NCBI GenBank assembly: GCA_012845835.1
Contig: JABAKD010000023.1
Coordinates: 13,815,362-13,879,361 of the forward strand
Origin: Undaria pinnatifida
Lineage: Eukaryota; Sar; Phaeophyceae; Laminariales; Alariaceae
Length of the DNA stretch: 64,000 nt
Direction of reading: 5' to 3'
The notes beneath the pieces are model-generated. The model saw only the letters and a list, made by a program, of their open reading frames with translations, ran no database searches and was not told where the DNA came from. This document shows positions 23,326 to 36,429 of the stretch, one piece after another (the stretch's first letter is position 1; every line of letters starts with the position of its first letter). Made by a program: the position numbers and the translations under genes.

Positions 23326-26300
23326 ATGTGGGGGCCGCTTCGGGTGATCGTTTTCTGCCTCAGTGCCCAGACTGCGCTCTGTCAGGTGAGCTTTAAAAAT
23401 AGTTCGGTTTTGTTGACCTGCTGCGCGTTTTCCGACGATGCTCCATCATATTTTGAGCAGCAGCACTACTATCCCACCGTTGTAGTTTGTCGCAACGCAC
23501 AGCACGACCCGTCACCCACGCCGAGTAGCCGTCCGCAGTTTGACCCATGTGCACAACTCGGAAAATCTTTTCCTAGATTTAAATTTTGGTTTCCCGAGTT
23601 GTGGTGCACAGAGCATTTCGATGCTCCTTTGTTACCCTCCCAGATACCTAATGCTTATTCCCGGCTCGGTCTTAGACTGGATAACGACCAAACTTGTACC
23701 ATATGATTGTATCTGGCATGAGCTACTATATCGGCGTGGTCCGTAGTTGGCCTGTGCCCCCGTTTAGGGATGGCGTTCGTGTTCGTTGCGTCTTCCTCCC
23801 TCCGTGGCCGGCGGGTACGCATGTTTCCGTTCCTCTGCTATAGCAAACCTCTTTCAGTTGCTGTTCGTACCACCCTGATGCTACGGAAAGCCTCGTTGTC
23901 CCACTTTTATGGTGCAGTGCAGAGTCCTCGTAGTAGCGTTGTTGCCCAGGATAAAAGGTATACCAAGTATTTGTTTTGTTCTCCGTGGAAAAAGTGCATA
24001 TAGTTGCTCTCCGGTATTGTTTCTCGCTCGAGATTCTACAACAAGATTTTTCACCGTGTGCGAGATGGGCGGAGAACGCGAAATATTTCCAGAGTTGTGA
24101 AATATGAAACCATCACCGAACGTTCCTGTCGATTTCCTGTCTTCTCCGCAACTGTCAGTGTCTCAATACAATCTATAACTCCAACCTAATACCGTTGGGC
24201 GTACCCTTGTGCTTGCCCTCCACGGGCATTGCTAACGTCGGTTCATAACAAACAGCTCCAGCACCGTGTCGTGGGAATCCGCTACGTCATGCCAGATGGC
24301 AGCGTCTTCTTCCAGCAGTCCGGGGGAGCCGCGCCTTCCTTCACTGTCTCTCTTCGGGCGTCGAATGCCGTCGTCGGCGCGGAAAACGCGGGGGACTCGT
24401 TGGTGGTAGACAAAGGAAGGGATGACTTTGCCGTCCAAGGTGGCACCACCGGCCGAGCCCTCCTTGGCGGCGTGTGCGCGGTCGTTGTCGCCGTTGCGGC
24501 GGTGGTTACAGCCACGGCGGCCGTGATCACCTTGATCATTGAGATCACCAAGGACGACGACCCGCCCGAGATTCAGAACTTCGACATCGATATTGATCAG
24601 AACGGGGACGGCCAAATCACCATTCCTATCGACTCGACGTACGTCAACGAGGACGGCACAGACCTCTGTGATACTTGCGAATTGGACATCGAAGCAGGAG
24701 AGTGCCAGGAGAACTGTGACAGCTACGACCAGGACGCCACCAACAACGGATTGCAAACCAATGTACTCGAGGTATGAATAGGGAACAGGTAGACCACCAA
24801 GCGCTTGGTTTGGAAGCTATGCCAATATCGCGGTGGTGATATGATATCGCCGTGTCTCGGGTTTCGTTACCAGCAGTATCAGATACGCCGTATTCCCATG
24901 AGAGTCGTTCTTCGGTAGCCTGCCCTAGCATGCCTAGTTTTCCGTGAACGAAATCGCGGGTTTTGAAGCCAGCTGCCGGCCGTATGATATCCCCTGACGT
25001 ACGGAGCCATTTGCAACCCCGATGACATCGCTCGATAGTTATTTGCATACCTGATACAAGAAAACATGTAAACATATTTTGTTCACATAGCACCCTTTCT
25101 TGGCGTCGAGCAGCCATTAAACATGGAACAGTCTCGTTAAAGACAATGGCTGGCTTTGGGGGTGGGGGTATCGGGGAATCAGTCAAGCCAACATTATTTT
25201 CAGCATATTTCTCTGTTTCAATGCTGCTTACGTGAACGCCATGGAGGTACTACTGGACAGTGGGAGTTCCCGACACAAACTTACCCTTTGATGACTCGAT
25301 TTTTCCTAGAACAACTTGATTTCGTTTGTAATTAGTGATTCGGGTTCTGTAGCTTGGCCTGAAATGTTTTCAAGTATTGCGATCCTTCTCCTTTTTTTTG
25401 TTGTGCACTTTGAGCGTGCTCTGCTTACATGAATGAATACCTAAACCGGGAAATACTTCGGCCAAGAATATCAGTCGCTCTCAATATTTTGTATTTCGTT
25501 TTCTCAGGCTTATCGCTGGTTATCGGTGGCTCAAATAAAACACCGCAGTTGCCGGATCCTTTCGCTTAACCCTTCGCATGATACATGATACATGACGCGT
25601 GATCCGTGGTCGGCATCAGATAGATCTGCTTGACCACTGAGTTACCCCGTAGGCTGTTTCGAATTGTGGTGTACCATTTCGAACTCAAACTGCTCGCGTA
25701 GACGCAATACGTGCTCGACAACTGGGTTACGCGTTAGGCTGTATGGCTTCAAACTCAACCTGCTCGTGTTGACGAACACGTAGCTACGCCCTTTACTTCT
25801 ATCACAAGAGATAAGCACGAAGCTATTCGGTTCCCGCGTCTGGATACCCGTCGTACATCAGGACCCCATATGGTTAATCACTTTTCACGATGCTTCTTTC
25901 GGCGAACACGCTTTGCAACGATCCAGATTTCTGGAGACCCGCACATGACGGGCATGCTCGGCCAGAAGTTCGACTGGTCCGGCGAGGATAATGAATGGTA
26001 CAGCTTGGTATCCGACGGCGAGGACTTCCAGCTGAACGTCCGCCTAACCGCACCTATGCCTGAAGAGTTCCCGGACAGGCAACTTGTCTCTGCGGTCAGT
26101 ATCTTGTCTCCCGGCGGACGCTCCATCGTGATCGAGGTGGAGAATCCCTACACCATCGACGCTCCAGGCTGTGCGGGCGGCGATGACTTGTCCTTGCCGT
26201 GCCTGGCAAATGGAGCCTTCCGCTTTACCGTGGACGGCGTAGAGAACAAAGGTCTCCAGATGCCCAGCGTGGCAGTACAGCTGCCGGGGAACAGATTTGT

Positions 26301-26835
26301 CTCTTCCGCCAATCTTCCGGCCGAATGCCGGCCATTCGGAGGAGATCGAATCTGGGCAGCGCGGTACGCACATATGAGTGAGACCCAGCGATTCCTGCGC
26401 ACGTACGAGGAGAAATTCGATGAGTGGATCTTGAAGGAAGATCATATGGCGGCCCCGACTTGGTGCGCGAAGTTTCTTCAAGAAGGAGGACTTTCGGGCC
26501 TTCTCGGCGTTCAGTCCAACCACGCCATCTTCCACGTCACCACCCCCACGGCCCAGCTACGCATCAACATCGGCGTGAACCACCAGGACCGCGTCACCTC
26601 CGCAGATGGGGACGTCGTCCTCGTACCCGAGCTTGAGTTCTGGCAGGGCGACGTGGGGGTTGAGCGGAGCAGCTTCTCCGACACAGTCTCCGGAATGCTC
26701 GGGGAGACCTCTCGACCCGTTCTTAACGAGGACGGATTGCCGATAATGCAAGGCATTGGCGCCATCCGCGGGAAGCCGGAGGATTACCGCGTGGACGGCC
26801 CCTTCGGGGTTGAATTCAACCTGATGCGTCCCTAA
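23326..26835 (+). CDS. Secreted or membrane protein with VWD/root-cap-like domain (three exons)
   Basis: My model has exon 1 at 23326-23385, exon 2 at 24256-24771 and exon 3 at 25927-26835. All joins are phase 0, with donors CAG|GTGAGC and GAG|GTATGA and acceptors ending ACAG and CCAG. The product is 494 residues. Exon 1 encodes a signal peptide (MWGPLRVIVFCLSAQTALCQ). Exon 2 carries a hydrophobic stretch at about residues 88-116 (ALLGGVCAVVVAVAAVVTAT onward) and then a very acidic segment with four cysteines. Exon 3 opens with ISGDPHMTG, the GDPH signature of von Willebrand D-like domains. It ends with SGMLGETSRPVL, which resembles the GVLGQTYRP motif of plant and algal root-cap (LEA-like) proteins. 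In those families the fold is extracellular and substrate-unknown, so function here is not assigned. A signal peptide plus a second hydrophobic segment suggests a membrane-anchored or processed surface protein. Further small exons in the 0.87-kb first intron cannot be excluded. Confidence 0.72.
25600..25790 (-). repeat. Two tRNA-like direct units inside intron 2
   Basis: Two roughly 100-bp units share GACAACTGGGTTAC/GACCACTGAGTTAC and GTTAGGCTGT/GTAGGCTGTT blocks. On the minus strand GTAACTCAGTGGTCAAGC resembles a tRNA D-arm/A-box. A good B-box is not present, and GAGTTCGAAATGG is only near the consensus. Probably a decayed tRNA-derived SINE. Confidence 0.3.
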
Positions 26836-29800
26836 CTGAGGTGGTCTCCCTGCCGCCTAAATGAGGAGAGCATAGAAAGGGTGAAAACCTAAGCCGGTAC
26901 AAACGAACAGCCAACTTTCACAAGACGGCCGTAAATTACCGTTGGAAAAGAAAACCCTCCACTAATGAGAGAACGTGTCTAACTCTACCGCAGCAGCTGT
27001 CTACATCTGCCGACGAATTTCCGCAGAGCGGCAAAACACAAGACCCCCACAAGTACCGCCTTCCTGCTTTTGCATGGCCACATGGCCACCTGATTTAATA
27101 GATCGGGGGCATTGTCGTGTTGGGTGGTTTCATGCTCGATCTGCGAGGTTCTCGTAGCGGAATCATGGGATGTTGGGGGATGTGTACTATTTTCGCCCTT
27201 GCCCCTCGAAGTCTGGCATTTTTTTCTCAGTATTTTTCATGTTTGTGGCTAGCGATAAAAGCACCGGTGTACAACATAATAGATGGTTTTTCAGTTGGGT
27301 CTGGAGTCGCCTTCTCAGGTTGCCCTGCCTCTTATGCCACCACCTTTTTACATCATCCAGCACCCTTGCAAGTTCGACAGCACTTTGCATAGTCGGACAA
27401 GACAACCTGGGTGCGATTTCGTAGGGGATGCCGGAGTATGAAGATTCTGTTTGGGAAGAGGCGAGCGCTCAACGACTGTCGACTAGCTTGATTACGCGAC
27501 CTATATCCCCTAGTAGTTACGTCGAGACAATCCCTGCCGAGCGATACGGGATTGCATCCTGTAGGCTAAGAGATATGGGTCGAGCAGCAGTGACGCCAAG
27601 ATCAAAAGCGTCAGACGCGGCGGAAGAAACAGCCGCAGTTACTAGTCTTTCGCGAATTGGATTGGCTTTGAATGGCATGTAATTTTACTGGTACTCGGTG
27701 CTATACGTTGTCGTGTTCAGTTTATGTTTTCGCCTTCTTCACCGATTTGACTACTTTACTTGCATTGAGAGGCGTGTTGATCAGGATTACAACCAACCTC
27801 GGTCCGCGACAGGATGGCCACGACCTGAGTGACTAGAGTAACTATATATGAGATGCATTATTTAAAGAGGGCGCAATCGGTCCACATGAATAGCCGTGGG
27901 TTCGGGGAAGTGACCCGCCCCACCATCGCGCGTCTTGCGGGTTTCGTCCAGCGGGGTTTTATGATATTCCTGGAATGTGTACGACTACATGTGAAGTGGA
28001 GATTTCGGCTTGGGCAGGAGGCTTCATATCTTGGTTTATATGGGGAGAATGTATCGATCTAACTCGAATATATCCAAAGATACCATCGTTTTTCACTTCG
28101 GATTTCGGGGAGTTCGTAGACTTCGATCGGGGAGAGCCGTTGTGGTGTTCGGCTTGCATATTTGATGTTTTGATTGTCTTGGCGGAACGGCTGTGATTCT
28201 TACATACATGAGACTATATGGAGTACGATAATAGGATAAATGATACTGCTGTGAGTGTGCATAATTGTTTGCGTCCCATCTCACTGCACAAGTGTGCGAC
28301 TGAATACCAGGGTGGAAGCTTTCATCTTCGACCGTGACAGTTGATGACTTGGAAGATGTTGGAGCTAACGTCAGTGTATTTTATTCATGCCATATATTTT
28401 TTTTTTTATGTAGCCGGTGTACTTTAGACGTATGACTTGATATTTGAAATAAATACTTCGAAGTATCGATATATGGTGTTTCGTTTTTTTCGTTCGCGGT
28501 CTTTCGATTTCCGAGATTGGTGCAGGAGTCATTACCGTTTGCCATGCATCTGCCGTGATGTTGCCTTGTCGTGGAGAAGAGCACGGGGGGATGTGTTGAT
28601 GGTCGCTTGTAGCGAGCAGTGGAGATTTTCGTTGTGCTCGCAATAACATAACGTAAGATGACCCCTTGCAGACCGAGGAGTTCCAAACAGGATAATAATC
28701 ATTGTGCTACTAGTAGTGGGACAAGGGGATGACGGGGTTATGGACAAATGTTGTTCTTGGCATTTTTGGTGTCCCTGTTTGTGTCGTGCTTTAGCACGGA
28801 GCCACTCCACCTAGCGACAACAATGATATAATTTGCGAGAAAGAGACTGTCGCCCCTGGGTGTCTGTCGGATGGGCTCGTAAACTGTTAATCTTCAAAGG
28901 TCAAGAGTGTATCACACTCGGCCACGTTGTGGGGTTCTTGGTTTCGAAGGACATCGGCTGCTGAGAGCGCATAGCGCGGGTGGGCGCAATTCGACGCGCA
29001 TCTATGATCGACGTAAGTCCCGACCCCTTCTCGCGATAAGAGTGCAGGCACGTGCCGTAGTGGGGAAGGGGAGGAAAGTGTTGCTGTTTCTGTGGTACCA
29101 TGCCACCCATACGTACTTTAGGGCATTGACCACGAACTAGCTCGGCGTGTTCGGTGCGGCTTTGGGGACGAAAGAACAAAATCTGTAGACGCTGTGTAGA
29201 GCCCTCTAGAGTACCCACCGGTCTGGTGTCCAAATCCGTGGTGTTGTGGTGTCGTACGGTAACAATATGACCTCCAGACGAGCGGCGTGAACCAACGAAC
29301 TCGCAACACACTTCGGACGAAATGCGGTAGAAGAGATGAAACAAACACACGATGGGTAAGTAAGCATTTCTTGATAATTTTCAACCCACCGCATCGCACC
29401 CGACCGCTAGATACGAGGATTTCCCCCCGTGCAATGAAGTCGTGGTGGAGCTTCGCGCTCCTCTGATATCTGCTACAGTGAACCACAGTTAGTTGTTGGC
29501 GCCTACCGCAAATAAATGCTGCATCTCATTGATTGCTAGTAGCGTTGGCGTGCACATACAACTTGGAATTACTAGCGGTGAATAATCGTTTTTCATATAA
29601 TAATGTCATCGTATGTACGAGATGAAGGGGAACATCCCTCCTATAAATACTACACTGGTTGATGTGGTTGACGTGGTTGATTATGTTATCATATCATACC
29701 AGGGAAAAAGTTACACACAATAATTCAAACAGTTAACAAAAACAGTTGGCCGTCCTTCCGTCCTGTCACCCCTTTCAGCGCCGGAAAAAACACGCACGCA

Positions 29801-31329
29801 CGTTGTTCTGCAAAACCTCCAACGGCATCGATATGGTCTTGTTTGTTTCATTCGCTTGAAGATGGTTTCTTCTCCAGACCAGCCTTTTTTTTGTTTTGGT
29901 TGCATGCGGTGTCACCAGTGCCTTTGCATAACGCTTTTCGTCGCCCTTGTGTGGCTTACTTTTTGTCCCTACGCTCAGCTTGCGTTAACATACGCACCGG
30001 TAACTTGATAGATACGGGGACATCGTCTGCCGCCCTTCGTCTGCCATCGTTGTGTTTGTGCTCACTTGAAATACAGCCAGGTGCACTAGCTGATGGAAAC
30101 TCAAGTTACAGATTTTGTGCGGTCGACACCCTAAGAAAGTTTCGCACGGCATGGAGGGTGCTTGGGCAAAGCACGCCCTTTCTGTGACATCTATCTGACT
30201 GGTGTTAGGCGGAAACACCTCCAACTAGACTAGTCTAGTGGTTTACCACCCATTAGTACCACACCTCTCGACGCCCGTCTGAAGTACCGCATGATGTTTT
30301 CCAATGGACCAGTTCAGTGCTGCAAGCCCCCTTCTTAGCCGTGTTTGCGTTACACCCCCATCTGCTTGCGGTATGTGAGCCCCATGCCTTTCTTTGCAGC
30401 CACGGCCACCATCCACTTATCATCACACCACCGTGTAGAGTGTGCCAGCCTGGAAACGCTATATCTCAAGTCCAGCACCAACAACACATTGATCAATCGA
30501 GGCACGCTGCATATACTACTACCGCCTATGCCATTTCACACCTTGTTGTACGCATATAGACTATGCATTGGAGTGTTGACGCGTCCTGTGGTCCCGTGGT
30601 CTTCCTTGATGCCGTGACGAATATAGGTCTACATACCAGGCCCCATTAACTGTAGCATTCTGCAGCGCGACGTCAATGCACGCGAACATAAGTTGCAGCT
30701 TTTTGTGCCCAATTGGATCCTGAGATATCAGCCACCCAACCGAAGCTTCCCGGACAAGAAGACCAACAGTGCCTCGCATAATTATACGACAGTTAGTTAC
30801 AGATATCTGCATATACTATATACTATATACTATATACTATATACTATAGACTATAGACTATAGACTATTAGACTATACCAGTATCGAACAGCCGAATGCC
30901 ACAAGCAAACTCTTGACAGTATTCGGTGCGAGATATCATATCACAGGCCAATATTTAACCCAAACCGAACCAATTATCATCAACCAACTGCAACTACAAA
31001 GTCCCATCATCACAAAACAAGTTGCCGCCGAGATACAAACGTCAATTTCAATACCAGTATGTGTCCCTGGCAAGCATACGCAACCCTACTGAGGTTATTT
31101 CATAACTCTGAGATAGAATAGAAGCACCTTTCTTTGTTCTTGTTGTTAGTGCGGTTAAATAAAAAATGCCGTTGCAGCCGGTGTCATGTTTCACTACTGT
31201 CAGGATTGTTAACTTGATTGAATCATGTTTTTAGCTTGTTTAATTTTTTTTGTGGTCAAGTGTCGTTGCAACCCAGTGTTCTCTCTCACTGTTGACCTTG
31301 TCAAGTCAGGTGGAAGAATCGAAGTGCAT
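26836..31329. other. No gene recognised; (ACTATAT)n tract near 30810
   Basis: A 4.5-kb interval with many short overlapping frames and no domain I can name. A 7-bp TATACTA/TAGACTA array lies at about 30805-30880. The frame 30561-30812 on the minus strand reads more like protein than its neighbours but is not recognised. The 3' end of the upstream gene (poly-A signal) is expected just after 26835 and is not obvious. Confidence 0.35.
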
Positions 31330-31847
31330 CTGTAACAACTCCCCCCCTCCCCTTCGAATATTACGCCCTCTTCTCACCGGTTGCACAACTTACAGGATAT
31401 AAACTGATGCACTCCTTCCACAACCGTCAGACTTGTCCCGTAAAAAGGGTTTAAAGTTTCCACGCACAGATTGGGTTGCCCCCCCCTCTCCCCACTCACC
31501 ACGCACTCCTCTTTTTCACCCCCGGCCCCCCGGTTACTTTTTACGTTTTTTTCAACTCCGCCAGGGCCTCTTCTAACCAGTTATACGACTTACAGTTTTC
31601 ACTTGATAAACTGATGCACTTCCTTCTACAGCTAGCTGACAGATTTTGTCCCACGCAAAACCGGGTTTTACTGTTTCCCCCTACATACATTGCATTTCAA
31701 GGGGAGTCGCCGACCTATGTCCTTAATGAGGACACACGCGCAGTGAGTGGTAACACGCGCGATCGGAGTATTACACACAGCGTGCAAGGATGAGGTTCGA
31801 CTAAACATTCGATCTTATAGCTGGAGTGTATTACACTATAATGTATA
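31330..31847 (-). repeat. G-tract repeat family, diverged copy
   Basis: Two CACGCACAGA-type modules with C-tracts, then a head with part of its middle deleted, ending at CTGGAGTGTATTACACTATA. More diverged than the 36-39 kb copies. Confidence 0.75.
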
Positions 31848-33816
31848 TAATAATTGCCTTGCTTGATAAAACAGCAACCAACCTCAATCGCAAGAATAAA
31901 TTCGAGTAAGAATGCAGTATTTTCGGGAAGGGTACATCAAACAAACGAGAGCATGCTCTGGAAAAACCTTCAAGCAATGGACTATAGGCAATACCATATC
32001 AACATAGAAACCTTACCTCCAGATAAAACCACCTCCCGTGCTGCATACCGATGCTCTGCAAGAACAGCAGCACTGCAGCAAGTCTCCCATAGAACACACC
32101 TCAAAGCCAACAATAATTTTATTCGAAATCTAACAAAAATTTTCTTCGGCTAGACTAGATACTCTTCACGTGGGTATGCAAACGATCGATTGGATCTAGT
32201 GGATGTAACGATGAAGCCCACGTATTAATATTAACGATGACACGATCAAACCCGTGTCTACAACGATTTCGCGAGATAGTTGGCGTGCTACTCTGCTGAC
32301 GTGCGTGGGAAAGGTCAAAATGCACGATAACTGCACTCCTCTTCCGCCGAAGAATAATAACGCATGCTGGCCTTCTGGCAAAGAACGATGCACACAGCAC
32401 CAGCACACGCCACCACGGGCCCGCTAGGGACAAAACTCCGATCATGAGCGGAGTTGTGTGCAAACCTCGCATCCACGTGTATCTCCGACTGATTCCCACT
32501 ACCAAAACCCCTCTGAAAATCTACACCGCATCTATTTGCGGACGTAATGGATATCAAAACAAAATCTCGTGCTGCTGCGGTCAGTGCAAATCCATCCTCC
32601 CGCATACGTAGGGAGTTGTGTTCAGACTAGTGTACGCAAACTTAAAGGCAGACAGCGCACCGCATGCGATATTCGATTGCTCTTATCTCGCATGCTGTCG
32701 AGCAACCTGTTTTTCGGCAGGGAGGACAGCGCCGCGCGAACTCGTTTACATCAAATCACAGACCAATTGGCAAGCGAGCGTAGGCACAGGTCATGACGGC
32801 CCTTCCTTGCCGCTCCGCGATTTCCATATTTTGTGTTACTGCTGCATACACCTCGTTACACAGACGTGCAAAATATAGCAATCAAACAATCGGCGAGGAG
32901 TCAAACTCCTGCATCGATCATCATCAATCATCCTAGGAGGTTTCCACGTCCTCAAGCGCTCGCAACATTCAATGCGCGCCGAACACACAGCCTCAAGATA
33001 GTTGGCAACCTGCGTACCATTCCAACTTCCCACCGAGTTGATGATACGAATGAAACTGGTGCAGGTGCGCACGAAAAAACTGCTTACACGCGTCAATCTA
33101 CCATGTGGCCTCCAACACCAACTGAATTTTTTTCTGGTCAACTCAACTCATTAGACTAGAGGCTTTACCCCTCGGCGACCTTCAAGGCAAGGCCTGTTCG
33201 CCGGTGTCATCCCTTCCCCTTGGTACGTGCCTTCATCACTTTTACCAGGCGCAGGGTCTAGCATTCGAACTGATTGTCGACTTACATCGAATTCCGTCCA
33301 CTTAACCTCTCGCACTTTCGCGGCTTCATCTGGGTTTGTTTATGCAAAGGTCCCCTCTCTCTGCCTTGCGGGATGGTAAACTTCGAAATCAACCTCCAGG
33401 GCAACGCTGCTTTGAACGTTGTTCATGCGGACACTGAAATTAGTCAAACCTGTTGTACCAGAAGCTGTGTTCGACATCCGATTCGTATGTACTCTATCTA
33501 TTTGTTTATCCGATCTCTATGACGCCGCAATGTTCAAATAATCCAATCCCCATACATGCGACCATGTTCTTGTTGTGTCGATGGAATCAACCAAAAATAC
33601 AAAGAAAACGGAATGCATCGGCAGGAGGAGCAATGAACCGCGACAAGCCAACTGATGGTACGAAGCTAACCTCGAACTTTGTTCCTCCTTGACTCTCTCT
33701 CCCTCGCCTGTGAAAGGGCTTCCCCGTTCGTCCGTCCACCTCGCCCCCCACCGTGAGCTAGGGTGTCCGACCGTTGCCGATCCTTGTCCCCTTTCCACTT
33801 CTTAACCACGTTAGCA
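31848..33816. other. No gene recognised
   Basis: Frames on both strands around 32155-33159 overlap heavily and look like chance openings. No domain is found. Confidence 0.35.
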
Positions 33817-33933
33817 ATGGCCAGCGCCCCTCCGAGCACTAATTACTTCGTCGACCCATTCTCCGCCAACGTGCTTGCTTTCGTGAAAAGGAGGGCAAAG
33901 TACAAGCTAGCCAAGGTTCCGCTGATACCCTAG
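33817..33933 (+). CDS. Small unidentified ORF or first exon (38 codons)
   Basis: An ATG in a good context (GCAATGG) opens a 38-codon frame beginning MASAPPSTNYFVDPFSANVL and ending in a stop at 33931. The composition is protein-like, with few rare residues and a basic middle (KRRAKYK). A potential donor AAG|GTTCCG lies before the stop, so it could be the first exon of a longer gene. Family not recognised, and no partner exon was found. Confidence 0.25.
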   Translation: MASAPPSTNYFVDPFSANVLAFVKRRAKYKLAKVPLIP

Positions 33934-34282
33934 CGGTGCAGGTTCATAAGTAAGGCTGTGTTATGGAAGGGAGACATTGTCTCCGAAACAAACGGGAACA
34001 CCAACGCGAGGGAGAGCACAGCGGTCATTTGATCCATCCTGTTGAAAATGAAAAACCACTGAAGCAGCACTGCACTACTTTGTAATAGTATCGAGATGGT
34101 CTGCGCGTGCCCCACGCGCTGACAAAGAGCGGTACACTTGTCATCGTTTGCCTATCCAGCATTAATGCAAATATATTTACTTTTCCGACGAAGCCACCAG
34201 ATAAATAATGCGGGAATGCCCAAAGAGGCATCAGACTCGCGCAACAGCAGTGTACGCTGTGTGTTTTGCGGTGGAGTACGTA

Positions 34283-34770
34283 TGCCATAAACTTTAGCTC
34301 TGCACGTATCATCCATAATGTATAGGAGTCCCTCTGAGCAGCGCGCAGGGTGCACGCGGTGAACGCCGCTCGGTTGTGATACCCGCATGGGGTTTCCCGG
34401 TTCTACCCAACACGCTACATTAAATTATATGCGCAACCTTTGATCATCACGTACGTCCCAAAGCTGACCGAGTTCACATACATATAGACTGCCAAGACTG
34501 ACAAGACTACCACCTGAGAGAGCGTCCTCAGCGGCTCCGCTGTCGTAGCGCTGACTCGCGTGTCCCATCGCTAGCTCTGGATACAGCGCTGGTGCTCGAG
34601 AAGACCCAAGCTTAAAGGAGAGTGAGATACCCGGGCGAGCACAACTCCTCACTTAGGAGCTGGAGATCATGTTTCTCTCGTCGGTCCGCCATATATATCT
34701 TGCCCCCATTTCCCTACTTGGCAACCCCCTACTGAAAACCCGTTCTTAGATCTATAAAACCACCGTAACA
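34283..34770 (-). mobile_element. Solo-LTR-like repeat, copy 1
   Basis: Reads from TGTTACGGTGGTTTTATAGA to TTTATGGCA on the minus strand, 488 bp, with TG...CA ends. It is alignable with the copies at 45803 and 51631 through CCAGAGCTAGCGATGGGAC, GCGCTGTATCCAGAGC and AACTCGGTCAGCTTTG-type blocks. No internal element is attached on either side. LTR identity is inferred from the ends and from the purine tract before the third copy. I see no clear target-site duplication. Confidence 0.6.
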
Positions 34771-35317
34771 GAAGCACTCGTGAAAACTGTCAACGGCCGC
34801 GGGGTGGCGAAGATTTTTTAGGGGGGCACAAACAGGAAACCGTCGGGAGGAAAGAACGTGTGAAAAGGAACAACTGCCAGGCGGAGGCGGAGATCTTCCA
34901 GCGAATACACGAGAAAAAAAGACATACACCCAAAATGTTACATACAACAAGTGAATAACATAGAAAAAAGGAAAGATAACATAGTTAGTTGTTGACAAAA
35001 TGAAAGCATAGCAGAAAATACGAACATTGAATGGATACACCCCAAGTCCGTATCGTATACAAGATATCTATCTGCATCAACAGTACACGTACGTCCTCAA
35101 AAGAAGACAACAACACCGACAGAGGGAGTGAGAGGGAGACCGAGGGAGACCGAGGGAGAAAGACACAGACAAAGGGAGTGGGGGAGAGGAGAAAGGCGGG
35201 GGGCGTGTGAGTCGGAGAAGTACCGTAACGTTTCTGCCAGCATTTATTCGGTGGGTGTTCGTACTAAATTTGGCGTGTTTGTTGGAAGTAAGTCAGATAA
35301 AACTACTGTTGAATGTA
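34771..35317. other. No gene recognised; purine-rich GAGGGAGACC repeats
   Basis: About 35115-35200 is a purine-rich stretch with GAGGGAGACCGAGGGAGA-type short repeats. No coding support. Confidence 0.4.
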
Positions 35318-35690
35318 TAGTTCGGGTAAGCTCTTTTGAAAATGGTCAAACAGACTAATACCTCACGAATACCTTAGCAAATGGCGTCGTCGACAGACCA
35401 CGTTTTTGTTGGGTCGTAGGTTCAAATCCCACCATCCACAACAACAATCTTTTTTAGACTTTCCCCTTGTCGAACTTGAAAAATACTCTCCCCGGTATAC
35501 CCAGGAAATAAAACCGCTTGGATATTGACATATATATATCCGGTGGACCTGCTATCCCGCCGTTTCAGGGAGGGAGAGTGTTATAATTATTAATAGTAGG
35601 CTTAGTTTGGGTAAGTTATTGGTTAACCTTTTCCAAGTTGTCGAACGGACTAGTACCCCACTAGTCTAGGTCTAATACCTTAACATGAAT
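35318..35690 (+). mobile_element. tRNA-derived SINE-like unit, copy A
   Basis: Contains TGGTCAAACAG, which fits the Pol III A-box consensus TRGYNNARNNG, and AGGTTCAAATCCC, which fits the B-box. A body of about 150 bp follows with CTTGAAAAATACTCTCCC and CTGCTATCCCGCCGTTTCAG. A second head (GGCTTAGTTTGGGTAAG, then GTCGAACGGACTAGTACCCC) follows at 35605-35690, so the unit is bounded by repeats of its own head. The structure matches copy B at 40337. Confidence 0.7.
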
Positions 35691-36429
35691 ATACTGCTCG
35701 GGCCAATCAGTATCATAGATTCCTACTACTACAGCAAGTTACATACTGGGCCAGTGCCCAGTGTAACAGTACTCCGAGTGGGGGATGGGATGCGTGGTTA
35801 TCGGTGTTGGGAAGCGTGTCCCCCATGGGTTCCGGTGTCGTTACTATTATTAGTCTCTCCTCACGGCTCACTGGCTAGACTAGGCTCAAAGCTTATTATT
35901 ATTATTCATTATTAGAGTGCTAAAAGGACGACACTGCGCAGGTGAACACTGGTCGCACTGGATGTAGATGGATAGAATCAAGTATCAGCTTAATAATGTA
36001 AAGAATCAACCGAGAGCCCATACGATAGATGAGGGGCATGAAGGGTAGGGGCTGTTATTTTTAATAAGTCGTTGTTTCGACGTTGATTCCTTTGTCGCGC
36101 GATTCACGTCCAAGCTCGAGATACAAGCAAGATACATGTACAACGTGTATGAAAACACGTGGAAGTGTGGTGAGTTTAAGTGTTTTCTCCCCATCGGCCG
36201 GAGGATGAAAAACACATTAATTTAATGTAAAATAAAAGATACGATCGATGGAGGCATTAAGGTATACATCTTTTTGGCGAAAATGTTTATGAATTACGGG
36301 CCTCCTTAATTAACCTATAAATTCGATCGATGTATCATACAACAACAAACTATGAAGATTTAACACGTTATTTACTACACTTAAACACTGGGTTGCATGC
36401 TGCATCTAACATCAAACCTTCTACATTAG
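35691..36429. other. No gene recognised
   Basis: AT-rich intergenic sequence with a few AT palindromes (GATCGATG, near 36245 and 36325). No domain is seen. Confidence 0.4.

Noticed and set aside
24232-25186. Minus-strand frames opposite the VWD/root-cap-like gene
   Set aside because: Shadows of the plus-strand exon 2 with no domain.
30561-30812. Minus-strand frame reading GTVGLLVREASVGWLISQDP
   Set aside because: Protein-like composition but no recognised family, no splice partners and no conserved motif.
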